The position numbers were made by a program, and so were the translations under genes. This document shows, piece after piece, positions 22,953-29,236 of a stretch of DNA of 29,236 bases. Numbering within the stretch: the first letter of the stretch is position 1; each line of letters begins with the position of its first letter. The notes beneath the pieces are model-generated. The model was not told where the DNA came from. It saw nothing but the letters and a program-made list of their open reading frames with translations, and made no database searches. Origin of the DNA: JBBQWS01 sp038210415 (lineage in GTDB: Bacteria > Actinomycetota > Actinomycetes > Prado026); assembly GCA_038210415.1 (NCBI GenBank), contig JBBQWS010000043.1, forward strand, positions 1 to 29,236, read 5' to 3'.

Positions 22953-23504
22953 ATGGCCGACGCAAGCGTGCGACCTGCCGGTGCCGGCGACGCACCTGCT
23001 CTGGCGGCCCTGCAGGTCCGTGCCTGGTTGTCGGCGTACGCCGACTCGTGGCCGGCCGAGGTGCTCGACGAGTTCACCGCTTCCCAGCCGCGCTTCGCCG
23101 AGCGCTGGGACGACGCCGCGATGCAGCCGCCCTCCCAGGTGCACCGCGTCCTGGTTGCCTGCGCCGGAGCGACCGTCGTCGGCGCGGCGGCGTTCGGCCC
23201 CGCCAGCGACGACGACGTCGACCCGGCCGTCACCGCCGAGCTGTTCGTGCTCGTCGTCGATCCTGAGCACCGCACCGCCGGCCACGCGTCCCGCCTCGTG
23301 GCGGCTACCGTCGACCACGTGCGCGGCGACGGGTTCACCGCAGCCACCGCCTGGGTGGACGCGGTCGACGACGGGCTGCGCGGGCTGCTGGTGGAGTCCG
23401 GCTGGGATGCCGACGGTTCGCACCGCTCGCTCGACTTCGACGGCGAAGGCGTCCTGGTGGTCAACCAGGTGCGGCTGCACACGGACCTGCGAGAGGTGGG
23501 GTGA
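22953..23504 (+). CDS. GNAT family N-acetyltransferase
   Basis: A 183-residue protein of the GCN5-related acetyltransferase superfamily, which moves acetyl groups from acetyl-CoA to amines. The N-terminal part VRPAGAGDAPALAALQVRAWLSAYADSWP is a typical first strand and helix. The acetyl-CoA-binding motif is ELFVLVVDPEHRTAGHASRLVAATVDHV (about 91-118, written as one known motif A), where RTAGHA stands for the R/QxxGxG/A loop. The domain ends with ESGWDADGSHRSLDFDGEGV. The substrate cannot be inferred. The start is ATG at 22953 with GGAG upstream. It is the first of five overlapping plus-strand genes and is divergent from thyX. Confidence 0.88.
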   Translation: MADASVRPAGAGDAPALAALQVRAWLSAYADSWPAEVLDEFTASQPRFAERWDDAAMQPPSQVHRVLVACAGATVVGAAAFGPASDDDVDPAVTAELFVLVVDPEHRTAGHASRLVAATVDHVRGDGFTAATAWVDAVDDGLRGLLVESGWDADGSHRSLDFDGEGVLVVNQVRLHTDLREVG

Positions 23505-24187
23505 TGGCCGCCACGCCGACCCCGCCGGACGAACCGTTCGAGGGGTTCCCCGACGAGGCCTTCGCTTTCTACGAGGGGCTCGCCGCGGACAACACCAAGA
23601 CCTACTGGGCAGCGCACAAGCAGGCCTACCAGCGGGCCGTCCGGGAGCCGATGATCGCGCTGCTGGCCGAGCTTGCGGCCGAGTTCGGGCCGGGGCACGT
23701 GTTCCGGCCGCACCGCGACGTGCGCTTCAGCAAGGAGAAGACGCCCTACAAGGACCACCAGGGCGGTTTCGTCGAGGTCGGCGACGCGGTGGGCTACTAC
23801 GTGCAGGTCAACGCTGACGGGCTGCTCGTCGCCGGAGGCTGGTACAGCCCACAGGGAGCGCAGCTGGCGCGCTTCCGCGACGTCGTCGACGGCCCGTCGG
23901 GGGCCGAGCTGGAACGGATCATCGCCGAGGTCGAGGCATCGGGGTACGACGTCGGTGGCGACCGGCTCAAGACGCGACCGCGCGGCATCGACGCCGACCA
24001 CCCGCGGCTGGACCTGCTGCGCTACCGCAGCGTCACGGCGGCGCGGTCGTTCGAACCCGAGCCGTGGCTGTCGACACGGGGTTGCCTCGACCGGGTCCGG
24101 TCAGGGTGGCGCGCGATGGCCCCACTCGTCGAGTGGCTCGCCGCATCGGTCGGTCCCGGTGAAGACGCCGGCGAGCGAAGGCGATGA
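23504..24187 (+). CDS. DUF2461 domain-containing protein
   Basis: A 227-residue protein that matches the DUF2461 family along its length: FPDEAFAFYEGLAADNTKTYWAAHKQAY at the start, then HVFRPHRDVRFSKEKTPYKDHQG, YYVQVNADGLLVAGGWYSP and the late LKTRPRGIDADHPRLDLLRYRS. The family is widespread and of unknown biochemical function, so no role is assigned. The ATG at 23504 shares one base with the GNAT stop (TGATG); a GTG directly before it at 23501 is an alternative. GAGAGGTGGG just upstream can serve as ribosome-binding site. The stop overlaps azlC by 4 nt (ATGA). Confidence 0.9.
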   Translation: MAATPTPPDEPFEGFPDEAFAFYEGLAADNTKTYWAAHKQAYQRAVREPMIALLAELAAEFGPGHVFRPHRDVRFSKEKTPYKDHQGGFVEVGDAVGYYVQVNADGLLVAGGWYSPQGAQLARFRDVVDGPSGAELERIIAEVEASGYDVGGDRLKTRPRGIDADHPRLDLLRYRSVTAARSFEPEPWLSTRGCLDRVRSGWRAMAPLVEWLAASVGPGEDAGERRR

Positions 24188-24879
24188 GCTGGGAGCAGGT
24201 TCGCCGCACCGTTGCCGGTCGGGCGCTCGGGGTCGGGGTCGCCGTGGGCACATACGGAATCTCGTTCGGCGCGCTCGCCACGACCTCCGGGCTGTCCGTC
24301 GCGCAGACCTGCACGCTCTCGGTCCTGACCTTCACAGGCGGGTCGCAGTTCGCGCTCGTCGGAGTGCTCGGCGGGGGTGGATCTGCGGTCGCGGGCACCC
24401 TGACCGCGTTGCTGCTCGGGGCCCGTAACTCGCTCTACTCCCTGCGACTGGCCCCGACGCTCCACGTCACCGGTGCACGACGGCTGTTCGCCGCGCACCT
24501 GGTCATCGACGAGTCCACCGCCATGGCGATCTCCCAGGACGACGAACGCGCAGCGCGGCTGGCGTTCTGGGCTACCGGCCTGTCCGTCTTCGTGTGCTGG
24601 AACATCGCCACCCTCGTGGGCGCGCTCGGAGCCACCGCCCTCGGCGATCCGAAGAAGTTCGGCCTCGATGCCGCAGTGGGCGCCGCCTTCCTGGCCCTGC
24701 TGTGGCCGCGCCTTCGCGACCGGAGCTCGTGGGCCGTCGCGCTCGCCGCGGCCGCCGTCGCGCTGGCGCTGAGCCCCCTGCTCTCACCGGGGATCCCGGT
24801 CCTGGTCGCCGGAGTCGTGGCCGTCGCGGTCGCCCTCCGGTTGCCCACGACCTCCCTCTCGCCGGGTGGGCCGTCGTGA
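24184..24879 (+). CDS. AzlC family branched-chain amino acid export subunit
   Basis: AzlC is the large membrane subunit of the AzlCD (LIV-E) exporter family, known for branched-chain amino acids and analogues such as azaleucine. The 231-residue protein has the AzlC signature ALGVGVAVGTYGISFGALA and SVLTFTGGSQFALVGVL in the first third, then LLLGARNSLYSLRLAPTL, and several hydrophobic helices to the end (for example WAVALAAAAVALALSPLL and PVLVAGVVAVAVALRL). The residues HLVIDESTAMAISQDD are also typical of the family. The start ATG at 24184 overlaps the DUF2461 stop. The stop overlaps azlD (GTGA), so the two subunits are co-translated. True substrates may differ from branched-chain amino acids. 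Confidence 0.92.
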   Translation: MSWEQVRRTVAGRALGVGVAVGTYGISFGALATTSGLSVAQTCTLSVLTFTGGSQFALVGVLGGGGSAVAGTLTALLLGARNSLYSLRLAPTLHVTGARRLFAAHLVIDESTAMAISQDDERAARLAFWATGLSVFVCWNIATLVGALGATALGDPKKFGLDAAVGAAFLALLWPRLRDRSSWAVALAAAAVALALSPLLSPGIPVLVAGVVAVAVALRLPTTSLSPGGPS

Positions 24880-25184
24880 TCTGGGTCGGCGTGCTCGCCA
24901 CCTCTCTCGGCTGCTACCTGCTGAAGTTCGCCGGGCTCGCAATTCCCCAGCGTTACCTCGCCGCCCCCCGGATCCAGACCGTCGTCGGAGTGATCCCGAT
25001 CGCCCTGCTGGCGGCGCTCACCGCCGTCCAGGTCTTCGGTCAGGGTCAGGGCCTGACGATCGACGCGCGAGCCGCGGGCCTCGTCTTCGCGATCGCCGCC
25101 TTGCTCCTGCGGGCGCCGTTCATCGTCGTCGTGGTCGGTGCGGCGGCAGTGGCCGCGCTGCTGCGCGCAGTGGGTGCATCCTGA
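24876..25184 (+). CDS. AzlD domain-containing export subunit
   Basis: A 102-residue membrane protein, the small AzlD partner of the AzlCD exporter. It starts VIWVGVLATSLGCYLLKFAGL at GTG 24876, which overlaps the azlC stop by 4 nt. Three or four hydrophobic helices are visible, including VVGVIPIALLAALTAVQVF and LVFAIAALLLRAPFIVVVVG, and the RAPFIVVVVGAAAVAALLR ending is a common AzlD pattern. An open frame upstream of the GTG is out-of-frame azlC sequence. The stop TGA shares its last base with the ATG of the next gene. Confidence 0.9.
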   Translation: MIWVGVLATSLGCYLLKFAGLAIPQRYLAAPRIQTVVGVIPIALLAALTAVQVFGQGQGLTIDARAAGLVFAIAALLLRAPFIVVVVGAAAVAALLRAVGAS

Positions 25185-25708
25185 TGAGCAGGTACGAGTT
25201 CTTCCCCAAGAAGCCCCCCGGCCCGGTGGACGACGCGTACGTCCAGACCAGCTGGGTCCGGGCCTACCGACCGGGCGGTCCGCGCTGGCTGCTGTGCAGC
25301 CTCCTCGCCGTCGTCCAGGTGGTCGTGCTGTTCATCGCGTTGGTCGTGCTGCTCGGGACGAGCGGTGGACGCGACACGACCTTCGCTGCCGGCGTCGCGG
25401 TCGCGGCCAGCCTCGCACTGTGCCTGCTGATCCTTCGGCTGGCCCTCACCGGAGTCTGGGTCAACGACTCGGCGATCCGCGTGATCAGCCTCAGCCGGTA
25501 CGCCACTTGGCCGTGGGCGGACGTGGCTGACGTGTGGTTCGACCGGGCCGGGGCTCGACGCGTCGTCGTCGTGCTCACCGACGGCGGCGAGATCAGTACC
25601 CCGGCCCACCCTCGCGGACTCGACTTCTTCGGCCGCCCCACCGCGCTCGACGTCGCCGCGGAGTCGATCGAGGGCTGGTTCGCGCTGGCCCGCCGACGCG
25701 GGCGCTGA
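25184..25708 (+). CDS. PH-domain (bPH-like) membrane protein
   Basis: A 174-residue protein with two membrane helices (about 35-58, WLLCSLLAVVQVVVLFIALV; and 66-88, TFAAGVAVAASLALCLLILR). A small beta-rich domain follows from about 90, starting VWVNDSAIRVISLSRYATWPW. This layout, with W-A-D-V-ADV and a 'VVVVLTDGGEISTP' strand pair, resembles bacterial PH-like domains in short actinobacterial membrane proteins. Function unknown. The ATG at 25184 shares one base with the azlD stop (TGATG). It is the last gene of the overlapping run and need not be functionally tied to the exporter. Confidence 0.72.
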   Translation: MSRYEFFPKKPPGPVDDAYVQTSWVRAYRPGGPRWLLCSLLAVVQVVVLFIALVVLLGTSGGRDTTFAAGVAVAASLALCLLILRLALTGVWVNDSAIRVISLSRYATWPWADVADVWFDRAGARRVVVVLTDGGEISTPAHPRGLDFFGRPTALDVAAESIEGWFALARRRGR

Positions 25709-25740
25709 CGCTCGTCGCCCCCAGCGCCGAGCTTTACACA

Positions 25741-25797
25741 TGCCAAGTTGTGCACATGTTGTTGCAGGGCAACGGGTTCTGTCGGCATGGCTTGGCA
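25741..25797. repeat. Inverted repeat upstream of the DUF222-HNH pseudogene
   Basis: TGCCAAG (25741-25747) and CTTGGCA (25791-25797) are perfect 7-bp reverse complements. Between them lies a small hairpin, GTTGC-AGG-GCAAC (25761-25773). The right arm overlaps the putative promoter of the pseudogene. It could be an operator or a remnant of a duplicated gene-family leader. Confidence 0.4.
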
Positions 25798-25801
25798 AGG
25801 T
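25779..25801 (+). promoter_or_regulatory. PafBC-like promoter of the DUF222-HNH pseudogene
   Basis: CTGTCGGCA (25779-25787), an 8-nt spacer and CAAGGT (25796-25801) resemble TTGTCRGTG-N8-TAnnnT. The hexamer ends 6 nt before the ATG at 25808. Spacing, hexamer and distance to the ATG are the same as at lhr. Confidence 0.45.
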
Positions 25802-25807
25802 TGATCC

Positions 25808-26358
25808 ATGTCCAGTCAGCCGCGGGCCGCGTCATCGTCGTTCGCCGCCAGGTTGGACGCGTTGGACACGACGTTGGAGCAGGTCGCCTCGGTGCCTTCG
25901 GGATCGGTGGGCGACGGGGACGTGCTGGTCGGGCTGGAGCGGCTCGCCCAGATGTCGGCCCGGCTCGACTCGACTGCTGCCACCTTGCTGCGGGAGGCCG
26001 CCGCCCGGGGCGCGGTCCAGGCAGTGGGCGCGTCGAGCGTGGTGGGGTGGTTGCGGGGGTTCTTGCGCGTCGCGCCCGGTGCGGCGCACGCCCAGGCCCA
26101 GCTCGCCGACCGGCTCTGGCCCTGGCCCTGCGCGACCACGGCTGCATCAACCCGACCTGCGCCGCTCCACCCCACTGGTGCGAAGTCCACCACATGACTC
26201 CGTTCGCCAAGGGCGGCACCACTGACCTGGCCACCATGGCCCTGGTCTGCCCGCGCGACCACACCCGCGTCCACACCGGCGAGCTCAAGCTCACCCCCCG
26301 GCCCGGCCGGCTACCCGCCGTGACCTGGATCGAACCCCAACACCGACAACGACTGTGA
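25808..26358 (+). pseudogene. DUF222/HNH endonuclease (13E12-type) gene, internally deleted and frameshifted
   Basis: Full members of this actinobacterial multicopy family are roughly 400-500 residues: an N-terminal DUF222 domain and a C-terminal HNH nuclease domain. Here the ATG at 25808 opens a normal DUF222 start (FAARLDALDTTLEQVAS, then VLVGLERLAQMSARLDSTAATLL, GWLRGFLRVAPGAAHAQAQLADRL). At about 26115 the frame is lost and similarity jumps to the C-terminal nuclease in another frame: ALALRDHGCINPTCAAPPHWCEVHH, then MTPFAKGGTTDLATMALVCPRDHTRVH, ending at 26358. The middle of about 200-300 residues is missing. The 551-bp span is not a multiple of three. The HNH part has intact Cys and His ligands but no start of its own. 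It is a relic, probably after recombination between family copies. Confidence 0.88.
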
Positions 26359-26379
26359 TCCAGACGTAGGACGACCGGG

Positions 26380-26829
26380 TCAGCCGCCGTCGCGAGCGAA
26401 GAGCTCGAGCGCGTGCCGCATCGCCTCGCGCCCACGCCGGGAGTCCCGTGCATCGCCATACGCGACCGCAAGGGCGTACCACGCGGCAACGTCCTCGGGT
26501 GCGGCTTCCACCTCGGCCCGCCGGCGCTCGAACACTTCGTCCGCCCCGGATGCGTCGACCCGGCCGGACGGCAGTCGCGGAAGCTCGTCCAGAGGCAGCT
26601 GACCCTTGGCCTCCAGCGACCGGGCCAACCGCTCCGTGGCTAGACCGAATCTCACCTCGCGTTGCACGAGCACGAATCCGATGACGGGCAGGATCAGCAC
26701 TCCCACCCCGAGGAGCACGAAGGCGGGGCGACCGTCGCGGATCAGCAGGAACGCGCGCTGCCCGAGCAGCAACGCGTAGACGGCGAACGCGACCACCAGC
26801 AAGGCAGTGACCCGACGAGCGGTGATCAA
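26380..26829 (-). CDS. Small membrane protein with TPR-like C-terminus
   Basis: A 149-residue protein of unknown function. Two membrane helices are near the N-terminus (VTALLVVAFAVYALLLGQRAF, about 7-27, and FVLLGVGVLILPVIGFVLV, about 37-55). A charged soluble region follows (RLARSLEAKGQLPLDELPRLPSG, EVFERRRAEVEAAPEDVAAWYALAVAY), whose last 45 residues read like a single tetratricopeptide repeat: AAPEDVAAWYALAVAYGDARD then REAMRHALELF. The TTG start at 26829 lies 7 nt after the dapB stop, so it is probably translated from the dapB mRNA; similar small membrane proteins follow dapB in other actinobacteria. It converges with the DUF222-HNH relic. Confidence 0.72.
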   Translation of the reverse strand: MITARRVTALLVVAFAVYALLLGQRAFLLIRDGRPAFVLLGVGVLILPVIGFVLVQREVRFGLATERLARSLEAKGQLPLDELPRLPSGRVDASGADEVFERRRAEVEAAPEDVAAWYALAVAYGDARDSRRGREAMRHALELFARDGG

Positions 26830-26836
26830 GGCATGC

Positions 26837-27598
26837 TCACCCAGCGGGACGATCGAGCTCGAGCAGCGCCTCGAGGCCGACGGTCAGCCCGGGGCGGCTC
26901 GGCGCCTGGCGCAGGGCCAGCAGGACGCCAGGCATGAACGACGAGCGGTCAAACGAGTCGTGCCGCACCGTCAGCGTCTCGCCGACTCCGCCGAAGAGCA
27001 CCTCCTGGTGCGCGACGAGCCCGCGCAGGCGCAGCGAGTGCACGGCAATCCCGTCGAGGTCGACCCCACGGGCCCCCGGCAGGCCGCCCGAGGTCGCGTC
27101 GGGCACCGGGCCAAGGCCGGCGTCGCGCCGAGCGGCGCCGACCATCGCGGCGGTGAGTCGAGCCGTTCCCGAAGGCGCATCCACCTTGTCCGGGTGATGC
27201 AGCTCGACGATCTCGACCGATTCGAAGAACCTGGCCGCCTCGCGGGCGAAGCGCATCATCAGCACGGCCCCCAACGCGAAATTGGGAACCACGACCGCGG
27301 CAGTGCCGGGACGTTCGGCCACGAGCGCACGAACGGCAGCCAGGCGCGTCTCGTCGAAACCGGTCGTGCCGACGACGACGTGCATCCCGTGGCGCAAGCA
27401 GTGAGCGATGTTCGCGAGCACGGCGTCAGGGTGCGTGAAGTCGACGACGACCTGCGCACCCGACTCCTGCAGCAGCTCCAGCCGGTCACCGATGTCGACC
27501 CGAGCGACGAGGTCGAGGTCCTCCGCGGCTTCGACCGCTCGGCAGGTCTCGGCTCCCATTCGGCCGGCCGCTCCCAGAACTCCCACCTGAAGGCTCAT
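26837..27598 (-). CDS. dapB: 4-hydroxy-tetrahydrodipicolinate reductase DapB
   Basis: DapB reduces the DapA product with NAD(P)H in the diaminopimelate/lysine pathway. The 253-residue protein has the nucleotide-binding loop GAAGRMG at residues 9-15, VVDFTHPDAV (about 51-60), VGTTGF (about 76-81), and the catalytic ELHHPDKVDAPSGTA with H134, H135, K138 and the SGT loop at 143-145. Its length is near that of mycobacterial DapB (about 245). The start is ATG at 27598, with AGGAGAA about 8 nt upstream. It follows the M16 peptidase by 19 nt and precedes the small TPR-like membrane gene by 7 nt. In relatives thyX and dapA usually follow soon after; here about 4 kb of other genes intervenes. Confidence 0.96.
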   Translation of the reverse strand: MSLQVGVLGAAGRMGAETCRAVEAAEDLDLVARVDIGDRLELLQESGAQVVVDFTHPDAVLANIAHCLRHGMHVVVGTTGFDETRLAAVRALVAERPGTAAVVVPNFALGAVLMMRFAREAARFFESVEIVELHHPDKVDAPSGTARLTAAMVGAARRDAGLGPVPDATSGGLPGARGVDLDGIAVHSLRLRGLVAHQEVLFGGVGETLTVRHDSFDRSSFMPGVLLALRQAPSRPGLTVGLEALLELDRPAG

Positions 27599-27617
27599 GT
27601 CGGCATTCTCCTGCAGC

Positions 27618-28949
27618 TCAGGCGACGGCGGCGGAGAAGTCGCGCGCCGAGTCGAACGGTCCGATCACGCTCAGGGTCGGCGCCACCGACAGCAGCTCAC
27701 CCGCGAGGTCGCGGATCTCGTCCAGCGTGACCGCCTCGATCCGGGCCAGCGTCTCGTCGACGCCGAGCAGCGACCCGTACACGAGCTCACTCTTGCCGAT
27801 GCGGCTCATGCGCGACCCGGTTTCCTCGAGCCCGAGCACCAGGCCGCCACGGAGCTGCCCCTTGCCACGCACCAGTTCTACTTCGGTGATCCCCGCCGCA
27901 GCGACCTTGGCGAGCTCGGTCCGGGTCAGATCGATGACCTGGTCGACCTTCTCCGGGTGGCAGCCCGCGTAGACGCCGAACAAGCCGGTGTCGGCGAACT
28001 GAGCGGTGTACGAGTAGACGGAGTAGGCAAGCCCACGCTGTTCGCGCACCTCCTGGAACAGCCGGCTCGACATCCCGCCACCCAGGACGCTGTTGAGGAC
28101 CCCCAGACCGAACCGGCGGTCGTCGACCCGGCTGAGACCGGGAACTCCCAGCACGAGGTGTGCCTGTTCCGTCGTCCGGTGCTGCACGTCGACCGACGGC
28201 TGTGCCATCCGCTGCCGCCGCGCCGCCCGAGGGGCGACTGGGGAGCCCGCCTCGGTGGCGCCCGCGAAGGCCTTCTTCACCAGTCGGACGACCTCGGCAT
28301 GATCGAGGTTGCCGGCCGCGGCGACCACGAGGTTCTCGGGCCGGTAGTGGCGCTGGTAATAACCGTTGATGGTGGCCCGGGACAACCCCTCGATCGACTC
28401 CGCGGTGCCGAGGATGGGCCGCCCCAGGGGGCGGTCTCCGTACATCGCCTGGGCGAAAGCGTCGTGGACCAGGTCGGCGGGGTCGTCCTCGTTCATCGAG
28501 ATCTCTTCGAGGATCACGCCGCGCTCGCTGTCGACGTCGGCCGGGAGGATCAGCGCGGAGGTGATCAGGTCGCTGACGACGTCGACGGCGACGGCGAGGT
28601 CACGGTCGAGCACCCGGGCGTAGAAGCAGGTGTACTCCTTGCCCGTGAACGCGTTCATCTCGCCGCCCAGGGCATCGATCTCCGACGAGATCTCCAGCGC
28701 GGAGCGCCGGCGGGTGCCCTTGAAGAGCAGGTGCTCAAGGTAGTGGGAGCAGCCCGCCTGCCGCACCGACTCGTCGCGCGAGCCGACGGCCACCCACACG
28801 CCGAAACTCACCGAACGCACGGTGGGGACAGCCTCGGTCACGATCCGCAGACCGCTGGGGAGCGTGGTGCGTCGCACCAGCCCCCCAGCGGCCTCAGTCT
28901 GCAGCGTGACCGTGCTCCGCTGTCGACTCGAGCTCGGTCGCCCAGCCAC
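27618..28949 (-). CDS. M16 family zinc metallopeptidase (processing-peptidase-like)
   Basis: A 443-residue insulinase-type (M16B) peptidase. The inverted zinc motif HXXEH is HYLEH at residues 69-73 (H69, E72, H73), and the third ligand is a glutamate of VILEEISMNEDDP (E148/E149), the usual 75-76 residues downstream. The second, non-catalytic half begins near 190 and holds LVLGVPGLS, GGGMSSRLFQEVREQRGLAYSVYSY and GTYG-like VYAGCHPEKV. Such proteins are encoded beside pnp in nearly all actinobacteria and in Bacillus (YmxG), but the substrate is unknown. I chose the GTG at 28949, 1 nt after the pnp stop; an ATG-type start at 29018 would overlap pnp by 68 nt and add a proline-rich tail without similarity. 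It is co-transcribed with pnp and dapB. Confidence 0.92.
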   Translation of the reverse strand: MAGRPSSSRQRSTVTLQTEAAGGLVRRTTLPSGLRIVTEAVPTVRSVSFGVWVAVGSRDESVRQAGCSHYLEHLLFKGTRRRSALEISSEIDALGGEMNAFTGKEYTCFYARVLDRDLAVAVDVVSDLITSALILPADVDSERGVILEEISMNEDDPADLVHDAFAQAMYGDRPLGRPILGTAESIEGLSRATINGYYQRHYRPENLVVAAAGNLDHAEVVRLVKKAFAGATEAGSPVAPRAARRQRMAQPSVDVQHRTTEQAHLVLGVPGLSRVDDRRFGLGVLNSVLGGGMSSRLFQEVREQRGLAYSVYSYTAQFADTGLFGVYAGCHPEKVDQVIDLTRTELAKVAAAGITEVELVRGKGQLRGGLVLGLEETGSRMSRIGKSELVYGSLLGVDETLARIEAVTLDEIRDLAGELLSVAPTLSVIGPFDSARDFSAAVA

Positions 28950-28950
28950 G

Positions 28951-29236
28951 TTAGGCGTCGGCCGACACGGCGTCGTCGGTGACGGAGACGACCTCGCCGG
29001 CCGGGGCGGAGTCGGCATCGAGCACCGGCAGCAACGAGAGCTTGCCGCGCGGGTCGATCTCGCCGATCTCGACCTGGACCTTGTCGCCGACCTTGACGAC
29101 GTCCTCGACGTTCTCGACCCGACGTCCCCCTGCCATCTTGCGCAGCTGGGAGATGTGGAGCAGGCCGTCGCGACCCGGGGTGAGGGAGATGAACGCGCCG
29201 AACGTCGTGGTCTTGACCACGGTGCCCAGGTAGCGC
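28951..29236 (-). CDS. pnp: Polyribonucleotide nucleotidyltransferase, C-terminal S1 domain (5' end outside window)
   Basis: Only the last 94 residues are present. They form an S1 RNA-binding domain: YLGTVVKTTTFGAFISLTPG, RDGLLHISQL, then VKVGDKVQVEIGEIDPRGKLSL, followed by a short acidic tail ending SVTDDAVSADA. The S1 sequence, together with the next genes (M16 peptidase and dapB), identifies PNPase, the phosphorolytic 3'-to-5' exoribonuclease. The catalytic RNase PH domains and KH domain lie beyond the right edge. S1 domains occur in other proteins, but the gene order makes pnp by far the best call. Confidence 0.9.
   Translation of the reverse strand, partial: RYLGTVVKTTTFGAFISLTPGRDGLLHISQLRKMAGGRRVENVEDVVKVGDKVQVEIGEIDPRGKLSLLPVLDADSAPAGEVVSVTDDAVSADA

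Noticed and set aside
25709..26358. Transposon or insertion-sequence end based on the inverted repeat near the HNH motif
   Set aside because: No transposase, no target-site duplication, and the sequence is clearly DUF222-HNH; the inverted repeat is short and lies on one side only.

Overview
The window is chromosomal DNA of a very G+C-rich actinobacterium. The gene order (pnp, M16 peptidase, dapB, thyX, dapA, rnj, ftsK, RodZ-like gene, rimO, pgsA, cinA, clgR, recA, recX, rny, miaB), GTG/TTG starts, a TCGAAC-N4-GTTCGA LexA box and a PafBC-type promoter all point to Actinomycetota. I cannot fix the genus. No rRNA, tRNA, CRISPR array, insertion sequence or prophage is visible.

Layout from left to right. 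At 1-902 is the start of miaB (minus, cut by the window edge), preceded upstream by a decayed MMPL transporter pseudogene (910-1930). At 1960-2711 a small plus-strand pair encodes a Nudix-like protein and a TfoX-N-like protein. RNase Y (2715-4394, minus) follows, then a stand-alone APH-fold kinase on the plus strand, then recX-recA (minus), whose upstream region carries both a LexA box and a LexA-independent damage promoter. A DUF3046 gene lies next, divergent from the large helicase gene lhr (7759-12327, plus). From 12336 to 22857 everything is on the minus strand: TetR regulator, clgR, cinA, pgsA, rimO, RodZ-like, ftsK, rnj, dapA, thyX. A plus-strand run of five overlapping genes (22953-25708: GNAT, DUF2461, AzlC, AzlD, PH-domain membrane protein) and a broken DUF222-HNH gene separate thyX from dapB. 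The right end is minus strand again: a small membrane protein, dapB, an M16 peptidase and the 3' end of pnp.

Functionally this is mostly housekeeping: RNA turnover (RNase Y, RNase J, PNPase), lysine/diaminopimelate synthesis (DapA, DapB), thymidylate synthesis (ThyX), DNA repair (RecA, RecX, Lhr), chromosome segregation (FtsK), phospholipid synthesis (PgsA), radical-SAM methylthiolation (MiaB, RimO) and proteolysis control (ClgR). Accessory material sits in three places: 910-2711, 4395-5674 and 22953-26358.

I did not find a convincing new multi-gene system. The most interesting signals are regulatory. lhr and the broken DUF222-HNH gene share one damage-promoter architecture (TGTCGGC, 8-nt spacer, CAAGnT, then 6 nt to the ATG). 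recA has two damage inputs. Several genes have a TAnnnT -10 element placed for leaderless transcription. The two pseudogenes and the changed Nudix box are also worth checking.
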